From contig NZ_FQWV01000006.1 in assembly GCF_900129775.1 (NCBI RefSeq), positions 62,001 through 126,000 of the forward strand: a stretch of 64,000 bases of DNA. The letters are read 5' to 3'. Below, in pieces: positions 1 to 7,339 of this stretch. The position numbers and the translations under genes were made by a program. How positions within the stretch are numbered: the stretch's first letter is position 1; every line of letters starts with the position of its first letter. The stretch comes from Halobaculum gomorrense (GTDB lineage: Archaea > Halobacteriota > Halobacteria > Halobacteriales > Haloferacaceae). The notes under the pieces were generated by a model. It did not search any database, was not told the DNA's origin, and saw only the letters and a program-made list of their open reading frames with translations.

Positions 1-99
1 CGCGAGTGTCGGAGCCGGGCCGTCTGCGCGGACGACGGCGCCGGGCCAACGCCGCCAGGAACCGACGGCTATTCGGGGCTGGATGTCGAGCGGTGGCGC

Positions 100-918
100 A
101 TGACAGCGCAGGAACGCGACGGCGCCGACCGGGCGGCGGTCGCCGAGGCGGCCGCGCGGGCGGGCGCGGCCGTCGCGGGCGACTGGTTCCGCGACGGCAT
201 CGACATCGAGCACAAGGACGGCAAGACGGACGTAGTGACGGAGGCCGACCGGGCGGGCCAGCGCGCCGTCATCGAACGGGTCCGCGAGGACTTCCCCGAC
301 GACGCGATCGTCGGCGAGGAGGAGGACGAACTGAAGGCGGTGCCGGAGTCGGGCGCCGCGTGGGTGATCGATCCCATCGACGGGACGAACAACTACGTCC
401 GCGACATCCGCGCGTTCGCGACGGCCGTGGCCGCCGTCGTCGACGGTGAGCCGGTGGCGGCCGCCACCGTCCTGCCCGCGATGGACGACGTGTACGCCGC
501 TGACGGGGAGGCGACCTCCCGGAACGGAACGCGGGTGTCGGTCAGCGATCGGGCGGACCCCGAGACTGCGGCGGCGACGCCGACCGTCTGGTGGGACTTC
601 GACGCCCGCGACGAGTACGCCCGCGCGTGCGCCGAGATCGTCGAGCGTTTCGGCGACATGCGCCGGTTCGGCTCGGCGCAGGTGACGCTCGCGATGGTCG
701 CGGAGGGCGCGCTCGACGCGACGATCACGAACGTCGACTGCAACCCCTGGGACACCGTCGCCGGCGTCCACATGGTCCGCGTCGCCGGCGGCACGGTGAC
801 CGACCTCGACGGCGACCATTGGAGCCACGATTCGAGCGGGCTGGTCGCCTCGAACGGCGGCGTTCACGGGGAGGCGCTCGCGGCCGCGCGGGCTGTTCGC
901 TCGGTCGCCGAGGAGTAG
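100..918 (+). CDS. Inositol monophosphatase family protein
   Basis: Metal-dependent sugar/inositol phosphatase of the IMPase/FBPase fold, 272 residues, the usual family length. The metal-binding set is complete: IVGEEE with Glu73, the DPIDGT motif with Asp91 and Asp94, and NPWDTVAG with Asp218. Known archaeal relatives dephosphorylate inositol 1-phosphate and often fructose 1,6-bisphosphate; which substrate applies cannot be read here. ATG at 100 is the first start codon in this frame, but the frame is open to the left window edge with strong G/C in third positions, so a longer N-terminus starting before the window is possible. Confidence 0.9.
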   Translation: MTAQERDGADRAAVAEAAARAGAAVAGDWFRDGIDIEHKDGKTDVVTEADRAGQRAVIERVREDFPDDAIVGEEEDELKAVPESGAAWVIDPIDGTNNYVRDIRAFATAVAAVVDGEPVAAATVLPAMDDVYAADGEATSRNGTRVSVSDRADPETAAATPTVWWDFDARDEYARACAEIVERFGDMRRFGSAQVTLAMVAEGALDATITNVDCNPWDTVAGVHMVRVAGGTVTDLDGDHWSHDSSGLVASNGGVHGEALAAARAVRSVAEE

Positions 919-986
919 GGAGTCGGTCCGACGGCGCGCGTCACGGGAACCCAAACCGCAAAGGTGCCGAGGCGGCAGAAGCCGCT

Positions 987-1436
987 ATGGAGCTCGACGA
1001 CACCGACCGCGAGATCCTCCGGATCTTACAGGAGGACGCGCGGACGCCGTTCAGCGAGGTCGCGCGCCGGATCGACATGTCGAGCGCGACGGTCCACGAC
1101 CGCGTCTCGCGCATGGAGGAGGCTGGCGTGCTGCGAGGCTACCGCGCGGAGGTCGACCCGAAGGCGCTCGGCTACGGCGTCTCGGCGTTCGTCGGCCTGC
1201 GGGTGCAGCAGGGCCACGAGGAAGAGGCGCTGGAGACGCTTCGCGCGGTCGAGGGCGTCCGCGAGGTCCACCTGACCACCGGCGAGTACGACGTGATGAT
1301 GCGCGTGTACGCCGAGTCGACCGACGACCTGCGCGATCTAATGTTCGGCCAGATCGCGACGATGGACGGCTTCGACAGGTCGCAGACGATGGTGATCCTC
1401 GGGACCGACTACGAAGAGGCCGGCGTGCCGATCTGA
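987..1436 (+). CDS. Lrp/AsnC family transcriptional regulator
   Basis: A 149-residue DNA-binding regulator. Residues 1-60 form the AsnC-type winged helix-turn-helix (opening MELDDTDREILRIL) and residues about 65-145 the RAM ligand-binding/oligomerisation domain. Family members bind amino acids or similar effectors and act as dimers to octamers. The start at 987 gives the standard family N-terminus; the frame is open far upstream through the preceding gene, which is a shadow. Target genes cannot be told; the gene stands alone, 68 bases after the phosphatase gene and 74 before the HD gene. Confidence 0.93.
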   Translation: MELDDTDREILRILQEDARTPFSEVARRIDMSSATVHDRVSRMEEAGVLRGYRAEVDPKALGYGVSAFVGLRVQQGHEEEALETLRAVEGVREVHLTTGEYDVMMRVYAESTDDLRDLMFGQIATMDGFDRSQTMVILGTDYEEAGVPI

Positions 1437-1510
1437 GCGGGTCCGGGTCGCCCGGCGCCGCCGCAGACCCACACCGACAGCACTACACGAGCCACCCGCG
1501 CCATCGATCC

Positions 1511-2689
1511 ATGATGAAGGCGATCAAGGACAGCGTCCACGACTACATCACCCTCGACCCCGTCGCCGGGGATCTCCTCGACACGCGGACCCTCCAGCGA
1601 CTTCGCCACATCAAGCAGCTCTCCACCGTTCGCCTCGTCTACCCCTCCGCCTCCCACACCCGCTTCGAGCACTCGCTGGGCGTCTACCACCTCGCCTCGC
1701 GAGCGCTGGAGTACCTCGGCGTCGACGGCGATCGCGCACGACACCTCACGGCGGCCGCGCTGCTCCACGACACCGGACACGGGCCGTACGGTCACCAGAC
1801 GGAGGAAGTGATCCGGCGGCGCACAGGCGTCGACCACGACGAACTCGGCGACTTCCTCGGCGACACCGATGCCGGCGCCGTGCTCCGCGATCACGGGCTC
1901 TCGGTCGACCGCGTCGCCGCGATCGTTCGGGGGGAAGGGGAGTTGGGCCAACTGGTCTCAGGGGAACTCGATGTGGACCGGATGGACTACCTCGTGCGCG
2001 ACGCCCACCACACCGGCGTTCCGTACGGCACGATCGACCACGAGCGGCTCGTTCGCGAGCTCCAGTACCAGGACGGCACGCTCGTGCTCGCGGAAGGGAA
2101 CGTCCAGACCGCCGAGTCCCTGCTGCTCGCGCGGGCACTCATGGACGCGACCGTCTACCGCCACCACGTCTCGCGCGTCGCCGGCGCGATGTTAGAGCGC
2201 GCCTCCGAGCGCCTGCTCGAATCAGACGCCGGCATCGACGTGGAGCGGTTCCGCCGGATGGCAGACCACGACCTGCTGGTCGCGCTTCGCGAGCACGTTC
2301 CCGACCTCGGGGAGCGCATCGAGTACCGCAACCTCTACAAGCGGGCGATCTGGGCGGACCTGGCGGCGACGCCGGCTGACGTTGTCGACCTCGACCACGA
2401 GGGCGAGCGCGACGCCGAGCGCGAGATCGCTGCCCTCGCCGGCGTCGACGACCGCGAGGTGATCGTCGAGGTGCCCGGCCGACCGACGTTCACCGAGGCC
2501 GGCAGCCGCGTCGTCGTCGACGGGGTCCCGCAGCGGCTGGAGGACGCGTCCGAGTTGGTCTCAGGGCTGCGGGCGGCCCAGCGCGCCGGCTGGCGCATGG
2601 GCGTGTACGCGCCCGCCGAGCATACCGACGCCGTCGCCGCCGCTGCCGAGGACGTGCTCGGCGTGCGGGCCGGGTCGATCCGGGACTGA
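1511..2689 (+). CDS. HD-domain phosphohydrolase (paralogue 1 of a tandem pair)
   Basis: A 392-residue HD-superfamily metal-dependent phosphohydrolase of the dGTPase/SAMHD1-like branch. Seen: HTRFEHSLGVYH (His54), LLHDTGHGP (His86-Asp87) and the downstream Asp in ELDVDRMDYLVRDAHH, together the H...HD...D metal set. The first half carries the catalytic domain; the C-terminal ~130 residues are less conserved. Relatives hydrolyse dNTPs or nucleotide second messengers; the substrate is unknown here. It is followed after 100 bases by a close paralogue on the same strand. Start ambiguity is small because two ATG codons sit at 1511 and 1514. Confidence 0.88.
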   Translation: MMKAIKDSVHDYITLDPVAGDLLDTRTLQRLRHIKQLSTVRLVYPSASHTRFEHSLGVYHLASRALEYLGVDGDRARHLTAAALLHDTGHGPYGHQTEEVIRRRTGVDHDELGDFLGDTDAGAVLRDHGLSVDRVAAIVRGEGELGQLVSGELDVDRMDYLVRDAHHTGVPYGTIDHERLVRELQYQDGTLVLAEGNVQTAESLLLARALMDATVYRHHVSRVAGAMLERASERLLESDAGIDVERFRRMADHDLLVALREHVPDLGERIEYRNLYKRAIWADLAATPADVVDLDHEGERDAEREIAALAGVDDREVIVEVPGRPTFTEAGSRVVVDGVPQRLEDASELVSGLRAAQRAGWRMGVYAPAEHTDAVAAAAEDVLGVRAGSIRD

Positions 2690-2789
2690 CGCCGACCCCG
2701 ACCAGTCGAAACTTCGGGCCAGTCCCGCTCCAGTGGCGCCGTCCGTCATCGCCCACAGTTTATGAACGATGCCGGCGAACCTCGGCGCA

Positions 2790-4037
2790 ATGACGACGAT
2801 CAAGGACTCGGTCCACGATCACATCTCCGTGGACGGTGTCGCCGAGGACCTCCTCGATACGGGGCCGGTCCAGCGGCTCCGGCGGGTCGCCCAACTCGGG
2901 ACCGTGAAGCTGGTGTACCCTTCTGCGAACCACACCCGATTCGAGCACTCGCTGGGCGTCTACCACCTCGCCGACCGCGCGCTCGATTCGCTGGGCGTCG
3001 AGGGCGTCGAGGCGGAGCGCGTCCGCGCTGCCGCGCTGCTGCACGACATCGGCCACGCGCCGTTCTCGCACAACGTTGAGGAGTTGATCCACCGCCACAC
3101 CGGACTGTACCACGACGACGTGACGGACCTGCTCGTCGACACCGAGGTCGGCGAGGTCCTCCTCGACCACGACCTCGACCCCGAGCGGATCGCGGGCCTC
3201 ATCGCTGGCAAGGGGCAGTACGGCCAGCTTGTTTCCGGCGAACTCGACGTTGACCGGATGGACTACCTGGTGCGCGACGCCCACCACACCGGCGTCCCCT
3301 ACGGCACCATCGACCACGAGCGCCTCGTCCGCGAGCTGACGTTCGCCGACGGCGACCTCGTGCTCGACGAGGGGAACGTCCAGACCGCCGAGTCGCTGTT
3401 GATGGCGCGCGCGCTGATGACCCCGACCGTGTACGCCCATCCCGTCGCGCGCATCTCGAAGGCGATGCTCCGGCGGGCGACCGAGCGGCTGCTCGCGACG
3501 CCCGACATCTCCGCCGAGCGCGTCCGTCGGATGGACGACCACGACCTGATCGCCGCACTGCGGATGACCCCGGAGACCGAGACCTTCGCCGACCGCTACG
3601 ATCGGCGCGACCTGTTCAAGCGCGCCGTCTGGGCCGAGTACGACGACACGCCGGAATCGCTACGCGAGGCGGACCACGAGGCGATCCGCGAGCTCGAGGC
3701 AGATATCGCCGCACGCGCGGAGGTGTCGCCCGCGGACGTGGTGCTCGACGTGCCGGCCGAACCGTCGATGACGGAGTCGACCTCAGAGGTGCTCGTCGGC
3801 GCCGAAGTCCGACGCTTGGGCGACCACTCCCCGCTCGTGACCGCACTGCGCACCGCCCGGAAACAGCAGTGGCGCATGGGCGTGTACACCGTCGCCGACG
3901 CGACCGACCGGGTGGGAACGGCCGCCGTCGACGTGCTCGGATTGGACATCGATGGGACACTGGTGTCTGACGTGCGCCAGCGCGTCCACGCGACGCTCGA
4001 CGAGTTCGGGGCGGACCCCGCGGGGGCAGGCGAATGA
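2790..4037 (+). CDS. HD-domain phosphohydrolase (paralogue 2 of a tandem pair)
   Basis: A 415-residue paralogue of the gene just upstream, sharing co-linear blocks including an identical 39-residue run around SGELDVDRMDYLVRDAHHTG. The HD metal set is complete (HTRFEHSLG, LLHDIGHAPFSH, ELDVDRMDYL). I chose ATG at 2790 (MTTIKDSVHDH), which aligns with the start of the first copy and lies 28 bases after a TTTATG box; an upstream ATG at 2769 would put the box at the start codon. Its stop overlaps the ATG of the next gene (ATGA), so the amidohydrolase is probably co-translated. Substrate unknown; nucleotide phosphohydrolase activity is inferred from the family. Confidence 0.88.
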   Translation: MTTIKDSVHDHISVDGVAEDLLDTGPVQRLRRVAQLGTVKLVYPSANHTRFEHSLGVYHLADRALDSLGVEGVEAERVRAAALLHDIGHAPFSHNVEELIHRHTGLYHDDVTDLLVDTEVGEVLLDHDLDPERIAGLIAGKGQYGQLVSGELDVDRMDYLVRDAHHTGVPYGTIDHERLVRELTFADGDLVLDEGNVQTAESLLMARALMTPTVYAHPVARISKAMLRRATERLLATPDISAERVRRMDDHDLIAALRMTPETETFADRYDRRDLFKRAVWAEYDDTPESLREADHEAIRELEADIAARAEVSPADVVLDVPAEPSMTESTSEVLVGAEVRRLGDHSPLVTALRTARKQQWRMGVYTVADATDRVGTAAVDVLGLDIDGTLVSDVRQRVHATLDEFGADPAGAGE

Positions 4038-5089
4038 GCGGAGCCGAAGCCGGAGGCGACGCGGAAACCGCCACCTACGAGGGAACGATCCTCGTCGGTC
4101 GCGACTTCGAGGCCGTCGAGGGACGACTCGTCGTCGAGGACGGAACGATCGCGGCGGTCGAGGAAACGTCGGTCGCAAGCGACGACATCGTCTGCCCGGC
4201 GTTCGTCAACGCCCACACGCACCTCGGCGACTCGGTCGCGAAGGAGGCCGGCCGGGGCCTCGACCTCGACGAGCTCGTCGCGCCGCCGGACGGCCTGAAG
4301 CACCGCATTCTGCGGAGTACGGACACGGACGAGAAGGTGGCCGCGATGCGCCGCTCGCTGCAGTACATGCACGCGACGGGGACGACCGCCCACGTGGAGT
4401 TCCGCGAGGGCGGCGTCGACGGCGTCGAGGCAATCGAGGCCGCAGTCGACGAACTCGCGATCGAGTCGGTCGTGCTCGGCCGCGAGACGGTCGACGCGAT
4501 GGAGCACCCGTTCGCCGCCGGCTTCGGTGCCAGCGGCGCCCGCGACGCCGACTTCGAGGCCGAGCGCAACGCCACCCGCCGGGCTGGCAAGCTGTTCGGC
4601 ATCCACGCCGGCGAGCGGGACCCGCTGGACATCGACGCCGCGATGGACCTCGACCCCGACCATCTCGTCCACATGGTTCACCCCGAGGAGACCCACCTCG
4701 ACCGACTCGCGGACGCCGAGTGGCCGGTCGTCGTCTGTCCGCGCTCGAACCTCGTCACCGGCGTCGGCGTGGCGCCGCTTCGGAAACTGCTCGACCGGAC
4801 CACCGTCGCGCTCGGGACGGACAACGTGATGCTCAACAGCCCCTCGATGTTCCGCGAAATGGCGTTCGCGGCGAAGCTCACCGACGCCTCGGCCGTCGAG
4901 GTGCTGCGGATGGCGACCGTTAACGGGGCTGCGGTCGCCGGGCTCGACTGCGGCGTGCTGGCGGAGGGTCGCCCCGCACGCCTGCTGGTGCTCGACGGCG
5001 ACACCGACAACCTCGCCGGCGTCCGCGACCCCGTCCGCGCGGTCGTGCGTCGCGCCGGCGAGGGGGACGTGAAGACGGTCGTGCCGTAG
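4034..5089 (+). CDS. Amidohydrolase (cytosine/MTA-SAH deaminase-like)
   Basis: Metal-dependent amidohydrolase, TIM-barrel superfamily, 351 residues. Seen metal ligands: HTH (His61, His63) after the first strand, His191 in FGIHAGE, His213 in LVHMVHP, and Asp263 in ALGTDN. This set is typical of the deaminase branch (cytosine deaminase, chlorohydrolase, methylthioadenosine/SAH deaminase). It overlaps the second HD phosphohydrolase gene by four bases (ATGA), suggesting a shared nucleotide or nucleobase salvage role; that is inference. It is shorter than classical MTA/SAH deaminases (about 420 residues), so the substrate stays open. Confidence 0.82.
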   Translation: MSGAEAGGDAETATYEGTILVGRDFEAVEGRLVVEDGTIAAVEETSVASDDIVCPAFVNAHTHLGDSVAKEAGRGLDLDELVAPPDGLKHRILRSTDTDEKVAAMRRSLQYMHATGTTAHVEFREGGVDGVEAIEAAVDELAIESVVLGRETVDAMEHPFAAGFGASGARDADFEAERNATRRAGKLFGIHAGERDPLDIDAAMDLDPDHLVHMVHPEETHLDRLADAEWPVVVCPRSNLVTGVGVAPLRKLLDRTTVALGTDNVMLNSPSMFREMAFAAKLTDASAVEVLRMATVNGAAVAGLDCGVLAEGRPARLLVLDGDTDNLAGVRDPVRAVVRRAGEGDVKTVVP

Positions 5090-5198
5090 CGCCGACGCAC
5101 GCAGCCTCCACCGTCGGCAGGCGCGGGCGACTCGGAGATCGCGGCGACTCGGTGAACGCAGCGACACGCCCAAACCCTGGGGCGCCGATGCGGCGAGC

Positions 5199-5600
5199 AT
5201 GGATCTCGACGACCTGCCGTCACCGGGGGCGACGCTGCGATACGAGCGAACGTTCACCGTCGAGGAGGTGGAGGCGTTCGCCGACCTCTCGGAGGACCGC
5301 GGCGAGCACCACGAGATGCCGGACGAGGACGGCCATCTGCTCGTCCACGGACTGTTGACGGCGACGATGCCGACGAAGATCGGCGGCGACCTCGACGTGC
5401 TCGCGCGGACGATGACGTTCGACTTCCACCGACCCGTCTACACCGGCCAGCGGATCGTCTGCGAGGTCACCGTCGAGACCGTCGACCGCGACGGCGACGG
5501 TGACGGGGACCGCGCGGCCGTCGAGGCGGACGTCGTCTGTCACTGCGACGGCGACGAGGTCGTGCTCACCGGCGGATTCGAGGGCGTCGTGTTGGGCTGA
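5199..5600 (+). CDS. MaoC-like hot-dog domain protein
   Basis: A 133-residue single hot-dog-fold protein resembling MaoC-like (R)-specific enoyl-CoA hydratases. The hydratase-type segment FADLSEDRGEHHEM and the following LLVHGLLTATMP are visible; the Asp and His of the active-site motif appear present, though the usual Asn-Pro-x-His spacing is altered. Family members hydrate 2-enoyl-CoA; some haloarchaeal short versions may only bind acyl-CoA. A short acidic DGDGDGDR insert lies near residue 100. It stands alone on the plus strand, 109 bases after the amidohydrolase gene. Confidence 0.75.
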   Translation: MDLDDLPSPGATLRYERTFTVEEVEAFADLSEDRGEHHEMPDEDGHLLVHGLLTATMPTKIGGDLDVLARTMTFDFHRPVYTGQRIVCEVTVETVDRDGDGDGDRAAVEADVVCHCDGDEVVLTGGFEGVVLG

Positions 5601-5698
5601 GCGACCGGGCCGATACCGGTTCGAGTCGTGGGGGGCTGCCCGGTTACGCCGGCGTCACCGACGCTCGCTTTGATGACACCGGGCGCCGTGCATCGCGT

Positions 5699-5893
5699 AT
5701 GGCCTGTCCACACCTCGAGTACCGCGAGTCGGACGGCGATCGGGCGTTCGACACCGCCCGCGCCTTCTGTACGGTCGCCGACGAGTTCGTCCAGCCGGTG
5801 CACGCCGACATCTGCAACGAGCGCTACGGACTGGACCCGGAATCCGACTGCGAGATCTTCCGCGAGCACGCGGGACTGGACTGGGACGAATGA
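5699..5893 (+). CDS. Small Cys/His-containing protein (unknown function)
   Basis: A 64-residue acidic protein with Cys3, His5, Cys24, His35, Cys39 and Cys51, a spacing that could hold a metal ion, though no named zinc-finger family is recognised. A CTTTGATG box lies about 28 bases before the start, fitting a leaderless transcript. Its stop overlaps the ATG of the BKACE gene (ATGA), so the two are probably translated together. Function unknown; a partner or regulator of the downstream enzyme is only a guess from coupling. Confidence 0.72.
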   Translation: MACPHLEYRESDGDRAFDTARAFCTVADEFVQPVHADICNERYGLDPESDCEIFREHAGLDWDE

Positions 5894-6735
5894 CCTACGA
5901 GGAGTACCTCGACGGCAAACCGGTCGTGATCACGGCGGCGCTCACGGGCGGCATTCAGGGGAAGGAGGCGCACCCAGACCTCCCGGAGACTCCGACAGAG
6001 ATCGCCGAGGCGGCCGCGGCGGTCGAGGAGGCCGGCGCGGCGGTCGTCCACCTGCACGCCCGCCGCGACAACGGCGAGCGCGCGTTCTCCACCGAGCGAT
6101 TTCAGGAAGTCACCGACGCCGTCCGCGACGCGACCGAGGACGTGATCGTCCAACACTCGACGGGCGGCACCGCCGCGCCCGACGCCCTGCGCGCGGAGCC
6201 GCTGCGGACGGATCCGGCTCCCGAGATGGCGAGCCTCGACATGGGGCCGATGAACCGGGGGCGACGGCTCACGAGCGAGAACACCCGCGACACCATCAAC
6301 GGCCTGCACACCGAGATGCGCGAACGGGGGATCAAGCCGGAGCTGGAAGTGTTCAACAACGGCCATCTCAACGAGGCGTTCCGGATCTTCGACGACCTCG
6401 ACGAGCCGCCGTACCTGAACCTCATCTTCGGGCCGGGGACGCTCGCGCCGCCCTCGCCCGCGAACCTCCAGCGGATGGTCGACCAGCTTCCGGCGAGCGG
6501 GGAGTTCAACGTCATCGGGTTCGGGCCGCATCAGCTCCCGCTCACGACGCAGTCGCTGATCCTCGGCGGACACGTCCGTGTCGGACTCGAGGACAACAGC
6601 TACCTTCGAAAAGGCGAGCTGGCGACCAACGAGGCGCTCGTCGCGCGGGCGGTCCGGATCGCCAACGAACTCGGTCGCCCAATCGCGTCGCCGGCACAAG
6701 CGCGCGACATGCTCGGCGTCGAGTCGCGACGCTGA
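5890..6735 (+). CDS. BKACE family beta-keto acid cleavage enzyme (DUF849)
   Basis: A 281-residue TIM-barrel enzyme of the DUF849/BKACE family. Its founding member, 3-keto-5-aminohexanoate cleavage enzyme, condenses a beta-keto acid with acetyl-CoA to give a new CoA ester and acetoacetate. Seen: metal-binding VVHLHAR (His54, His56), QHSTGG, and the conserved GLEDN with Glu234. The family covers several beta-keto acids including dehydrocarnitine, so the substrate cannot be assigned. It is coupled by ATGA overlap to the small Cys protein upstream. Family assignment is firm; pathway is open. Confidence 0.88.
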   Translation: MTYEEYLDGKPVVITAALTGGIQGKEAHPDLPETPTEIAEAAAAVEEAGAAVVHLHARRDNGERAFSTERFQEVTDAVRDATEDVIVQHSTGGTAAPDALRAEPLRTDPAPEMASLDMGPMNRGRRLTSENTRDTINGLHTEMRERGIKPELEVFNNGHLNEAFRIFDDLDEPPYLNLIFGPGTLAPPSPANLQRMVDQLPASGEFNVIGFGPHQLPLTTQSLILGGHVRVGLEDNSYLRKGELATNEALVARAVRIANELGRPIASPAQARDMLGVESRR

Positions 6736-6772
6736 CTGGGAAGGGAGGGGCGAGACGTAAGGGAATGACAGA

Positions 6773-7264
6773 TCAGATGACAAACACGACCGCGACGAAC
6801 CCGACGAGGATCGACAGCGTCAACACGAGTTGGGCGACCGACGAGGCGAGCAAGCCGGCGACCGTGTAGCCGGCGGCTCGGACGGCTGCCGCCGGCTCCT
6901 TGCCGGCGTACAGTTCGGCGCCCAACACGGCGACGGCGGTGCCGACGACGATGCCGAGCGGACCGAGCACGAACAACAGCGCGAGCGATGCGACGCCCGC
7001 GAGCACCATCGTCGTCGTCTCGGCTCCCCCGGCCTTCGAGGCGAGCGCGCCGCCGAGGTGCTCGACGGCGAACGCGACCAGCCCGACGAGCGCGAACACG
7101 ATGACCCAGCCGAGCCCCACCGAGGGCGCCGACGCCGGCGCGAGGAAGTAGTAGACGAGGACCCCGGCGACCGAGAGCGGCCCCGCCGGCACCAGCGGCA
7201 CGACGCTCCCGGCGACGCCGGCGACGAGCAGCGCGACGGCGACGAGCGTGACGAGGTCGACCAT
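6773..7264 (-). CDS. DUF456 family membrane protein
   Basis: A 163-residue, very hydrophobic protein with about five predicted membrane segments (starting LVTLVAVALLVAGVAG near the N-terminus) and the glycine-rich GPLGIVVGTAVAVLGAEL segment typical of DUF456, a family of small bacterial and archaeal membrane proteins of unknown function. It lies 75 bases downstream of tmcA on the same strand, so it may be read from the tmcA promoter, and it converges with the BKACE gene. Confidence 0.85.
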   Translation of the reverse strand: MVDLVTLVAVALLVAGVAGSVVPLVPAGPLSVAGVLVYYFLAPASAPSVGLGWVIVFALVGLVAFAVEHLGGALASKAGGAETTTMVLAGVASLALLFVLGPLGIVVGTAVAVLGAELYAGKEPAAAVRAAGYTVAGLLASSVAQLVLTLSILVGFVAVVFVI

Positions 7265-7339
7265 GGATCATGACTGGCGGTCGGCGGGGATAAGTTCCCG
7301 CAAGCCCTCGACCGCCCTGCGCTGGTCGTACCGGTCGCA

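Noticed and set aside
3596-5257. A 553-residue minus-strand frame across the second HD gene, the amidohydrolase gene and their junction
   Set aside because: It covers two genes with complete active sites on the other strand and shows no recognisable domain.
5601-5698. ggttcgagtc resembling a tRNA T-loop
   Set aside because: The flanks do not pair as a T-stem and no acceptor or anticodon stem could be built.
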